Of a stretch of DNA of 17,196 bases, positions 1 through 5,810 are shown piece by piece (the first letter of the stretch is position 1; each line of letters opens with the position of its first letter). This DNA is from CAYLLT01 sp964591605 (lineage in GTDB: Bacteria > Planctomycetota > Phycisphaerae > UBA1845 > PWPN01). The notes under the pieces are model-generated. The model was given only the letters and a program-made list of their open reading frames with translations. It did no database searches and was not told the origin of the DNA. Position numbers and translations under genes: made by a program. The stretch lies in the NCBI GenBank assembly GCA_964591605.1, contig CAZQEN010000148.1, positions 1 to 17,196 of the forward strand. Direction: 5' to 3'.

Positions 1-219
1 CGTGCCGGGGGGCGTGTCGTCGCACTTGGAGCCCGAGGCACCGCCGCCCGGCGCCGGACCATGCTCGTCACCAGCCACGCCATGGGGTTCGTCCGCCGCA
101 GCGCCAGGACGGTTCACGTCATGTCTGAAGGCCAGATCGTCGAATCCGGCCCGCCCGAGCAGATCTTCAATGGCGCGGCCCATCCTCACACGCGCGAGCT
201 GCTCGCCCACTGCGACTGA
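1..219 (+). CDS. ABC transporter ATP-binding protein, C-terminal fragment (5' truncated by window edge)
   Basis: About 72 codons of the end of an ATPase subunit, read in the frame that begins at base 1. The visible part has the H-loop region MLVTSHAMGF (family form: hydrophobic residues, T/S-H-x-MGF), then the closing signature of polar amino-acid importers of the GlnQ/HisP type: HVMSEGQIVESGPPEQIF followed by PHTRELL. Such subunits hydrolyse ATP on the cytoplasmic face to drive solute import. Walker A, the signature loop and Walker B lie outside the window, so integrity cannot be judged. The first 20 codons (RAGGRVVALGARG and onward) are a poor match to the usual Walker B to H-loop linker; a frameshift or a divergent segment near the edge is possible. 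The stop is TGA at 217-219. The permease and binding-protein genes are not in the window. Confidence 0.75.
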   Translation, partial: RAGGRVVALGARGTAARRRTMLVTSHAMGFVRRSARTVHVMSEGQIVESGPPEQIFNGAAHPHTRELLAHCD

Positions 220-257
220 TCCGCCCGTAGCAGGTCGAAGGCGCACCTGCCCCACCC

Positions 258-282
258 AGGTCCCGCCCGGCAGGCGGGACCT
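258..282. repeat. Perfect 10-bp inverted repeat (hairpin) after the ABC gene
   Basis: AGGTCCCGCC at 258-267 pairs with GGCGGGACCT at 273-282 across a 5-nt loop (CGGCA). A weaker hairpin, GCAGGT/ACCTGC (230-235 with 245-250), lies just upstream. It sits 38 bases after the ABC stop codon, so it could end that transcript, but no T-run follows it. I recall GTCCCGCC/GGCGGGAC palindromes as dispersed extragenic repeats in planctomycete genomes, which is the main alternative. Confidence 0.55.
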
Positions 283-308
283 ACCGATCAGCGCTCCCCG
301 CACGACTC

Positions 309-337
309 TTGTTCCGCATCGCATCGCCGCCCATAAT
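309..337 (+). promoter_or_regulatory. Candidate sigma-70-type promoter of the TIM-barrel gene
   Basis: TTGTTC at 309-314 (-35, three of six consensus bases), a 17-bp spacer and CATAAT at 332-337 (-10, five of six). The predicted transcript would start near 344, leaving a leader of about 20 nt that contains the GAGGAG ribosome binding site at 352-357. The spacing is ideal and the -10 is good, but a prediction by eye in an unknown phylum remains tentative. Confidence 0.45.
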
Positions 338-364
338 GCCCGCTTCACAACGAGGAGACCCGCA

Positions 365-1303
365 ATGTTCTCAGCTTCCCAGTCCCGCCGCGAACTGCTG
401 CTCGCCGGCGCTGCCGGTGCGATGACCACGTTGCTCGGGCGCAATGCCCGCGCCGCGGAGGTCAGATCCGAAGCCGCCGGCGCCATCCCGAAAGCAATGG
501 CTTCGCTTCCCCCCGTCCTGAAGGTCAGCGTGGCCGCCTACTCGTTCCGCAAGGAGCTCGACGAGCTCGGCAAGCCCGGCAGGATGTCGCTGTTCGATCT
601 GACGGACATGGCCGCCCGCTGGCGGATCGACGCGATCGAGCCGACTTCCTATTACTTCTTAAAGACCGACGACGAGTACCTGATGCAGCTCAAGCGCAAG
701 ATCTTCCTGGCGGGCCTGGAGATCAGCGGCACCCCGGCCCGCAACAATTTCTGCCAGAAGGCCGGCCCCGCCCTCGACGAGTCGATGGACCATATCCGGA
801 AGTGGGTCGACTACGCGGTGAAGCTCGGCTCGCCGGCCATCCGCGTGTTCGCCGGCAACAACCAGGCAAAGCTCACGCGCGACGAGTCGTTCAAGTGCGC
901 GGTGGAGGCGTTCAAGCAGGCCGCCGAGTACGCCGCGAAGAAGGGCGTCTTCCTGGCCCTCGAAAACCACGGCTACATGACTGAGACCGCCGCTGATGTC
1001 ATCCGCATCCTCGATGCGGTCGATAACGAATGGTTCGCCGCCAACCTCGACACCGGCAATTTCCGCGACCAGCCCTACGAGCAGATGGCCCAGCTCGCCC
1101 CGCGCAGCGTGCAATGCCAGATCAAGGCGGCGGTGCACGAAGGCGGCAAGGCCATGCCGCCGGACATGAACCGCATCGTCCGCCTCCTGCGCGAGGCCGG
1201 CTACCGCGGTTACGTGGCCATCGAATACGAAGGCGACGATCCTCACCGCGAAGTGCCGGTGCTCCTGAAGCAGCTTCAGGAAGCCATCCGCGCCTCGGCC
1301 TGA
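365..1303 (+). CDS. Tat-exported sugar phosphate isomerase/epimerase-like TIM-barrel protein
   Basis: 312 aa. ATG at 365 is chosen over upstream in-frame starts because GAGGAG (352-357) precedes it by 7 nt and because it opens a twin-arginine signal: S7-R8-R9-E-L-L, a hydrophobic stretch, and an ARA-A site near residues 28-31. The rest fits the xylose-isomerase-like AP-endonuclease-2 superfamily. Candidate metal ligands, in family order and spacing, are E200 in LALENHG, D229 in NLDTGNF and E287 in VAIEYEG. The position usually held by His in an HxHxKD motif reads QCQIKAA here, so Q252 replaces the expected His. Such proteins isomerise or epimerise sugars and related polyols; the substrate cannot be read from the sequence. 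Exported versions are common in planctomycetes, often near glycosidases. It probably has its own promoter at 309-337. No partner gene is co-transcribed. Confidence 0.85.
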   Translation: MFSASQSRRELLLAGAAGAMTTLLGRNARAAEVRSEAAGAIPKAMASLPPVLKVSVAAYSFRKELDELGKPGRMSLFDLTDMAARWRIDAIEPTSYYFLKTDDEYLMQLKRKIFLAGLEISGTPARNNFCQKAGPALDESMDHIRKWVDYAVKLGSPAIRVFAGNNQAKLTRDESFKCAVEAFKQAAEYAAKKGVFLALENHGYMTETAADVIRILDAVDNEWFAANLDTGNFRDQPYEQMAQLAPRSVQCQIKAAVHEGGKAMPPDMNRIVRLLREAGYRGYVAIEYEGDDPHREVPVLLKQLQEAIRASA

Positions 1304-1516
1304 CGCAGGCTTGAGGCTGGGGCTTCGAGTGTCTTTTGTCCCGCCCCGTCGTTCCAGTGCCGGTGGAAACCGGGATTCAGGTTCTCGCACGCCCTGAAAC
1401 CACGGGACGAGCTGCCGTTCACAGTGCAAGCCGCCTCGCTGCGCGGACGATAGACGAGGGGGGCAAACCCCCATTCTCAGGGTCCGGTAAAGTGGTCCCC
1501 ATCGTCTGGGAATCGC

Positions 1517-2047
1517 ATGACGCAGCCTGCGATCACTGCCCCGAGTGAAACGGCTCCGGCGGAGCTTCCCGAGCGCCTGGCCGGCGACGCGGGGATGAAG
1601 ATCCTCATCGTCGACGATGCCCAGTTTCTGGCCATGGGCCTTCAGCGGGCGCTGCGCGTGGCCGGCTTCGAGTCGATCTGTGCCAGCAGCGCCGAGATGG
1701 CGTTGCACCTGCTCGAAAAGCACGACGTGGCCGTCGTGCTCACCGACCTGCGCATGCCGGAGATGTCGGGCGAGGAACTGCTGACCCTGCTGGAGCGGAC
1801 CCGCCCGAACCTGCGCTGCATCGTGATGACCGGGTACGCCACCCGCGCCGTCATCCAGCAGGTCGCCCAGATGCCCAACGTGGCCGGGATTCTCGTCAAA
1901 CCGCTCGAGTACAACCGGCTGTTCGCGACGCTCGCTCGGGCACTGGGTAAAACACAGCCGCCGCTCCAGGGTGCGCCGGTCGGGTCGATCGCCCCACCCG
2001 TCCCGTCTGAGAGTTCAGGCCAGGCCGTAGCTGGCCGGCGACCATGA
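1517..2047 (+). CDS. Stand-alone response regulator receiver domain protein
   Basis: 176 aa if it starts at ATG 1517; an internal ATG at 1595 (MKILIVDD) would give a 150-aa protein that begins exactly at the domain. Neither start has a strong ribosome binding site. The CheY-like receiver covers about residues 27-145, with the acidic pair D33-D34, phospho-acceptor D77 in VLTDLRMPEMSG, the switch residue T105 in VMTGYA and K128 in LVKPLEY. All key residues are present, so it should be phosphorylated by a histidine kinase, which is not in this window. There is no output domain; the last 30 residues are a proline- and serine-rich tail. The gene is convergent with mtaB, and the two coding regions overlap by 33 bp at their 3' ends. 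The 213-bp gap upstream (1304-1516) has a small GGGGG-CAAA-CCCCC hairpin at 1459-1472 and nothing else I can name. Confidence 0.85.
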   Translation: MTQPAITAPSETAPAELPERLAGDAGMKILIVDDAQFLAMGLQRALRVAGFESICASSAEMALHLLEKHDVAVVLTDLRMPEMSGEELLTLLERTRPNLRCIVMTGYATRAVIQQVAQMPNVAGILVKPLEYNRLFATLARALGKTQPPLQGAPVGSIAPPVPSESSGQAVAGRRP

Positions 2048-3382
2048 GCTTCCATAGTCCGCCGACGCGTCCTGAACGGCGTCCTCCTCATTGTCCGGCA
2101 ACGCCTCGGCCGCGGCGCTGAGCTGGTCAAGCCAGCGGGCTTCCCGATCCGCGAGGCGGAGTCGATCTGCGTTGACTGCCCGATGAATCGCGTCGATTGC
2201 CACGCGGGCGGCCGCGATCGTCCGTTCGTAGCCGCCTTGGGCCGCGACGATCGCCCGGGCGATGTCCATCGTGACCTGCGGCGTGAGCATCAGGGCTTCG
2301 ACACTCAGCGGGGCATCGCTCTCCACCATCCAGTCGCGCAGCGTCCGCTCCCCTCCCTGCTGGAGCGCCACATTCATCAAACGGCAGTCGTACGCGAGCA
2401 GCTCGAGGAAGGCCTCGGGAGCGGGGCCGCTGAGCAACCTGACGTTCTGAACGGATTCGTTGCTCCAGGCATCGGCGGCGGCCGCGGCGATGTTGCCGAG
2501 AGGTGAGAAGTGGGCACAGCTTGCCGACTTGCCCTCCATGCTGATCGGGCAGCCGGTGATCGCCTTGAGCACCGGCCCTTCGTAGGCGCAGTCCTTGGAC
2601 GGCCCGACCGCACCGTGCTCCATGGCCACCAGGCTCCGCGGCGCGCTGGCCGCGCGGTCCACGGCGGCGAGCACGGCCGGCAGCAGACCCTGCCCGGCGA
2701 GCTGCATGGCCGTGTTCGCAAAGCCGCACGCGCTGTCGCCGCCGGCCACGATGCCGTACTGGCGGGCGATCGCGCCGATGTGGTCCCACAGCCAGGCCAT
2801 GTCACGACAGGCCAGCGATCCGAGGGCCACGCACATCGCACTCAGATCCCCGAAGAGCAGCGCCTGATCGTGCACCTCTTTGCCGCCCACCGATTCGATG
2901 GAAAGAATGTCCGCCCCGGCCTGGGCAGCGCACACGAACGATTCGCGCATCTGCTCCCACGGCTCCCCGTGACGCAGCTCGGGGGGGTGCCGGGCGTCGC
3001 GGAGGTCGACAATGGTGACCCGCAGGGCGGTCGGGATGCCGGCATCGGCGGTCAGGCGGTTCAAGCCGTCCTTGAGCATTCTGGTGATTTCCGCACCCCA
3101 CTGCGGGTTTTGGCTCAGGGCGGGGAGCTGCTCGAACTCCACGAGCAGGCCGGGCAGGTGAAGGGCCCTGGAACGCCGCAGGATGCACTCGACGATCTCG
3201 GCGTAGTTGCGTTTGACCTCGCCCCAGGTGTCGTTCTCGATGGCGAGGACAGGCAGGGTGAAGTTCAGCTCGGGGTAAACGATGCCGTTCCCGAGGGTCA
3301 GATCGTTCCCGCACCTCACCGGGTGGGGCGATCGACCGAACACGAGGGCATCCGCGGACTCAATGGCCAGGCGGACCGGCAT
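2015..3382 (-). CDS. mtaB: Methanol:corrinoid protein Co-methyltransferase (MtaB family)
   Basis: 455 aa, close to the roughly 460 of MtaB. ATG at 3382 is chosen because AGGAG lies 9 nt upstream and the protein then opens, like known MtaB, with a SADxxVFGxxxHPV segment. An upstream in-frame start at 3454 adds 24 unrelated residues. In methanogens and acetogens MtaB moves the methyl group of methanol onto the cobalt of the corrinoid protein MtaC. The family zinc ligands are all present: E163 in SIESVGGKE, C219 in GDSACGFANTAM and C265 in VGPSKDCAYEGP (Glu164, Cys220 and Cys269 in the Methanosarcina barkeri enzyme, from memory). Other family blocks are SAPRSLVA, ITGCPISMEGK, CAHFSPLGN, DAWSNES and a terminal SYG. 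No MtaC, MtaA or reductive activase is nearby, so the partner must be elsewhere or the role has changed. It lies 132 bp behind the pseudopilin stop and may have its own promoter. Confidence 0.9.
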   Translation of the reverse strand: MPVRLAIESADALVFGRSPHPVRCGNDLTLGNGIVYPELNFTLPVLAIENDTWGEVKRNYAEIVECILRRSRALHLPGLLVEFEQLPALSQNPQWGAEITRMLKDGLNRLTADAGIPTALRVTIVDLRDARHPPELRHGEPWEQMRESFVCAAQAGADILSIESVGGKEVHDQALLFGDLSAMCVALGSLACRDMAWLWDHIGAIARQYGIVAGGDSACGFANTAMQLAGQGLLPAVLAAVDRAASAPRSLVAMEHGAVGPSKDCAYEGPVLKAITGCPISMEGKSASCAHFSPLGNIAAAAADAWSNESVQNVRLLSGPAPEAFLELLAYDCRLMNVALQQGGERTLRDWMVESDAPLSVEALMLTPQVTMDIARAIVAAQGGYERTIAAARVAIDAIHRAVNADRLRLADREARWLDQLSAAAEALPDNEEDAVQDASADYGSSWSPASYGLA

Positions 3383-3462
3383 GGCGGCAGGCTCCTGAAA
3401 TCGATAAGGCACGCACGACGGTGCTTCTTCTGCATCCTTTGCAGATTCCGGCACCTGGACCT

Positions 3463-3480
3463 TGGCATAATCGATGCCAG
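3463..3480 (-). promoter_or_regulatory. Inverted repeat upstream of mtaB with sigma-54-like spacing
   Basis: TGGCAT (3463-3468) and ATGCCA (3474-3479) form a 6-bp inverted repeat with a 5-nt centre. On the minus strand this reads CTGGCATCGATTATGCC, in which GG and GC are separated by exactly 10 bases, as in -24/-12 promoters (TGGCA well matched, TTGC matched as ATGC). A transcript would begin near 3453, about 70 nt before the mtaB start. It could equally be an operator half-site pair or chance. Confidence 0.2.
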
Positions 3481-3514
3481 GGCGAGGGGCGGGCCGGCTC
3501 CGGGGTCTGGGGCG

Positions 3515-4216
3515 CTACGGAAGGGGCAATTTCCAGTGGGCCAGCACGTCCCGGAAGGATCGGGCGGCGCCGTCGATCAAGGCGGCGCTGAAGGCCTTGT
3601 GGTGGCGATGGAAGCGGGCGAGCCGTGTCCGCACGTGATCGTCCTGGCGAAAGTCGAGCATGCTGGCCGTGCGGGCGGAGGGCGGGGCGGTGCCGGTGAT
3701 CGGGGTTCGCGCGGAGTCGACGAGGAGGACGGCCCGCGATGGGTGCGGCACGCGATCCAGGCGGATGTGAGCCGGTCGGAGCGGATCGTCATAGGTGTCG
3801 GGATCGGCAGGCCAGGCGCCGGTCGGATCGGCCGGCTGGCCGGCGTGGCCCGTCGTGTTCATCGCATACGTGCGCTGCATCAGCGAGCCATAGTTGGCCC
3901 GGGTGGTCGGGCAGACCAGCACAAAATCGGCACGGTAGAGGCCGCTGGAAGCGCGAGCGTACTTCGAGCAGTACGCCTGCACCTGCAGGGCCCAGTTGGG
4001 CAGGGCGAAGTAGGGCTCGCCGATGGCCGGGCCGTATCCGCGGCTGGCGTCCGCGTACATCCGGCACGCGGTGAAGATCTGCCGCAGGTTGGCCAGGCAG
4101 ACCGACGCGCGGCCTGCCTCGCGCGCGGAGGCCAGCGAGGGCAGCAGAATCGCCGCCAACAGGGCGATGATCGCCACCACGACGAGCATCTCGATGAGGG
4201 TGAACGCGCGCCGCAT
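3515..4216 (-). CDS. Type II secretion/pilin-like prepilin protein (planctomycete pseudopilin type)
   Basis: 233 aa. It starts with M-R-R-A followed directly by the prepilin motif FTLIEMLVVVAIIALLAAIL, so the prepilin peptidase would cut before F5, and E9 is the conserved mature Glu5. ATG 4216 is preferred because GGGAG lies 8 nt upstream; ATG 4231, five codons earlier, lacks a site. Residues 5-28 form the membrane helix and assembly spine. The rest is a short exported domain with two conserved-looking patches, VCLANLRQIFTACRMYA and SRAVLLVDSARTP, then a C-terminal FRDVLAHWKL. Related planctomycete proteins are numerous and often sit next to unrelated genes; the role of most is unknown. The start lies 19 bp after the stop of the dehydrogenase-like gene, so the two are probably co-transcribed. 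The residue before the cut is Ala rather than Gly. Confidence 0.8.
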   Translation of the reverse strand: MRRAFTLIEMLVVVAIIALLAAILLPSLASAREAGRASVCLANLRQIFTACRMYADASRGYGPAIGEPYFALPNWALQVQAYCSKYARASSGLYRADFVLVCPTTRANYGSLMQRTYAMNTTGHAGQPADPTGAWPADPDTYDDPLRPAHIRLDRVPHPSRAVLLVDSARTPITGTAPPSARTASMLDFRQDDHVRTRLARFHRHHKAFSAALIDGAARSFRDVLAHWKLPLP

Positions 4217-4235
4217 ATCGCTCGCTCCCATGACG

Positions 4236-5417
4236 CTACGGAGCGGTGGCCGTCGGCCCGATCCAAATGAGACGGTAGATGCGGCTTTGGCCGTCATCCG
4301 TGATGAGCAGCGAGCCGTCGGGGGCGGCGGCGACATCGACGGGGCGGCCGAGAACTTTGCCGTCTGCCGTGATGAACCGCACGTACACCTGCTCGCCATA
4401 CGGATGCCCGTCCTCGAACCGCACGCGCGTCACGCAGTAGCCGCTCGGCCTGCTGCGGTTCCACGAGCCGTGGTAGGCGACAAACGCGTCGCCGTGGGCC
4501 CCGGGGATCCGGTCGCCGGTGTAGAACTCCATGGCGTTGGCCGCCCAGTGCGCTCCGCCGCACCATTCGGGCGGGATGGTGCGGGCGGCCAGCGCCACAA
4601 TGTCGGCCCGGTCGGCGTACTCGTAGCGCGGCAGCCGGTTGCCCACGATGAACGGGTGGCCGTAGAAGCCGCCCTCGACCAGGCGGTTCATCTCCTCCGG
4701 GGGGTTCAGGTCGGTGATGGGCTGGCCCTTTTCCTCCTTCTCCTCCAGTTCCTGGCCGAACCAGTCGCTGCCGTGGTCCATGCCCCAGATTTCCTGCGTC
4801 CCCGGGCGTACCACCAGCTTCTCGGTGTTTCGCAGACCGGACGCGAACAGCTTCTCATCCGTCCCGTCCAGCGCGTACGACCATACCTTCTGGCGCTTCC
4901 GCTCCGAGTCCCTGGAGTCGGGGTCGGTGATGTTGCCGCTGTCGCCGATCCCCGTGTAGATCCGCCCGTTGTGGATCAGAATCGAGCGGAACCAGTGTCC
5001 GCCGCCCTCGGTGAGGCGGTCTATCCCGAGGACCTGGACAGTTTCATCGGCCTTGCCGTCGCCGTCGGTGTCGCGTGATCGGCCGATCTCGCCGGGCTGG
5101 GTCCACCAAAGCCAGCCGTCGTGCCAGAAGAGGCCATGCACCGAAGGGCCGGGTGTTGCGAAGAGGGTCTTGGTCTCGAAGCGGCCGTCCTGGTCTTTGT
5201 CACGCAGAGCGAAGATCGCGCTTTCTGTCGGAACGCTGACATAGAGAGTGCGGTCCGGGCCCGTTTCCATGAAGCGCGGCAGCTTGATCGTATCTTCGGC
5301 GATGGTGAGCCGGTAGCCAGCCCGCACCCAGACGCCCTCGGGGACCGCGGGCTGGGCGCAGGCCGCCAGTGATGCAGACAGCAGAATGAAGCACGCCGGA
5401 ACGCAGTATCTTGGCAT
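4236..5417 (-). CDS. PQQ-dependent glucose/sorbosone dehydrogenase-like beta-propeller lipoprotein
   Basis: 393 aa. The ATG at 5417 opens a signal peptide ending in a lipobox (SLAAC), so C20 is probably lipidated. The body is a six-blade propeller of the soluble glucose dehydrogenase/L-sorbosone dehydrogenase type. GGGHWFRSILI then YTGIGDSGN (H141, D159) match the catalytic His and following GD-G block. GLRNTEKL (R196) matches the PQQ-contacting Arg region. MNRLVEGGFYGHPFIVGN and FVAYHGSWNRSRPSGY are family hallmarks. A DTDGDGKADE stretch (117-126) looks calcium-binding. Such enzymes oxidise aldoses or sorbosone outside the cytoplasm; many planctomycete members have no known substrate. AGGAG lies 21 nt upstream, too far for normal use unless the small AGAG/CTCT hairpin (5429-5440) brings it nearer. 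A promoter candidate lies at 5452-5481. The pseudopilin follows directly. Confidence 0.82.
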   Translation of the reverse strand: MPRYCVPACFILLSASLAACAQPAVPEGVWVRAGYRLTIAEDTIKLPRFMETGPDRTLYVSVPTESAIFALRDKDQDGRFETKTLFATPGPSVHGLFWHDGWLWWTQPGEIGRSRDTDGDGKADETVQVLGIDRLTEGGGHWFRSILIHNGRIYTGIGDSGNITDPDSRDSERKRQKVWSYALDGTDEKLFASGLRNTEKLVVRPGTQEIWGMDHGSDWFGQELEEKEEKGQPITDLNPPEEMNRLVEGGFYGHPFIVGNRLPRYEYADRADIVALAARTIPPEWCGGAHWAANAMEFYTGDRIPGAHGDAFVAYHGSWNRSRPSGYCVTRVRFEDGHPYGEQVYVRFITADGKVLGRPVDVAAAPDGSLLITDDGQSRIYRLIWIGPTATAP

Positions 5418-5451
5418 ATTCGGCCCGAAGAGAACGCTCTCCTGATACCTG

Positions 5452-5481
5452 CTTATATGGTTGGGACCGTTGGGAAAGCAA
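5452..5481 (-). promoter_or_regulatory. Candidate promoter of the dehydrogenase-like gene
   Basis: Read on the minus strand: TTGCTT at 5481-5476, an 18-bp spacer, and TATAAG at 5457-5452 (five of six -10 bases). Transcription would start near 5445, giving a leader of about 28 nt that includes AGGAG (5443-5439). The -35 is weak (three of six). It would let the dehydrogenase/pseudopilin pair be expressed separately from the glycosidase upstream. Confidence 0.4.
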
Positions 5482-5546
5482 GGTCGGCGCGGAGGTTTCC
5501 CGAGCTGCCCGGGCTGGTCGTTCAAGGGTCAGGGGTACGCGGGGCG

Positions 5547-5576
5547 CCCCATCCCGGTCCGAAGGACGGGATGGGG
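5547..5576. repeat. Strong imperfect hairpin, 13 bp stem with a one-base bulge
   Basis: CCCCATCCC (5547-5555) plus GTCC (5557-5560) pair with GGAC (5564-5567) plus GGGATGGGG (5568-5576), leaving G5556 bulged and GAA as the loop. It is flanked on the left by the palindrome GGGGCGCCCC (5541-5550). It is too far from the glycosidase stop to be an obvious terminator and lacks a T-run. It belongs to the hairpin cluster that fills the 5418-5810 gap. Confidence 0.6.
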
Positions 5577-5593
5577 GAGTGACGGACGTGGCC

Positions 5594-5620
5594 GGGAATC
5601 GTGCGGGACCATCGATTCCC
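5594..5620. repeat. Inverted repeat GGGAATCG/CGATTCCC
   Basis: A perfect 8-bp stem (5594-5601 with 5613-5620) and an 11-nt loop, second in the row of hairpins between the glycosidase and the dehydrogenase-like gene. A further GC-rich stem-loop built from CCCCG/CGGGG follows immediately, to about 5640. No coding capacity with credible composition was seen across 5418-5810. Confidence 0.5.
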
Positions 5621-5707
5621 CCCCCGCGCTTCGCGACGGGGTGGGGCACCCGAAACAAGAGACCTCGGATATCGAAAACGGCACTCGTGGGTCGAAACAG
5701 GCGAAAC

Positions 5708-5790
5708 TGCGGGTGGGGGGCACAGGCAATGTACTCATTGCCTGTGCGGTCAGGACACGGGCAGCGGGTACGCTGCCCATGCCACCCGCA
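5708..5790. repeat. 83-bp three-way-junction palindromic element (extragenic repeat or structured RNA)
   Basis: Three perfect stems nest in one unit. The outer stem is TGCGGGTGG (5708-5716) with CCACCCGCA (5782-5790), 9 bp. Arm 1 is GCACAGGCAATG (5720-5731) with CATTGCCTGTGC (5736-5747), 12 bp and a 4-nt loop. Arm 2 is GGGCAGCG (5759-5766) with CGCTGCCC (5771-5778), 8 bp and a 4-nt loop. The linkers are 3, 11 and 3 nt. It starts 20 bp past the glycosidase stop (reading minus). I recall similar CACAGGC/GCCTGTG and GGCAGCG/CGCTGCC units as dispersed repeats in planctomycetes, so a REP or MITE-like element is the first guess; a terminator or structured RNA is the alternative. Confidence 0.7.
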
Positions 5791-5810
5791 AAACCATCTG
5801 GCTCAGACCA

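Noticed and set aside
1459..1472. GGGGG-CAAA-CCCCC hairpin as a terminator for the TIM-barrel gene
   Set aside because: It lies over 150 bp after the stop codon, is only 5 bp long and has no T-run.
659..1723. Minus-strand ORF of 354 codons
   Set aside because: It covers the conserved TIM-barrel gene and the receiver gene in antisense, with no recognisable domain.
2510..4270. Plus-strand ORF of 586 codons
   Set aside because: It is antisense to mtaB and the pseudopilin; its sequence is low-complexity and rich in Gly, Arg and His.
2015..5417. A single operon joining dehydrogenase, pseudopilin and mtaB as one pathway
   Set aside because: The first two genes are tightly spaced, but mtaB is separated by 132 bp with a possible promoter, and no shared pathway is evident.
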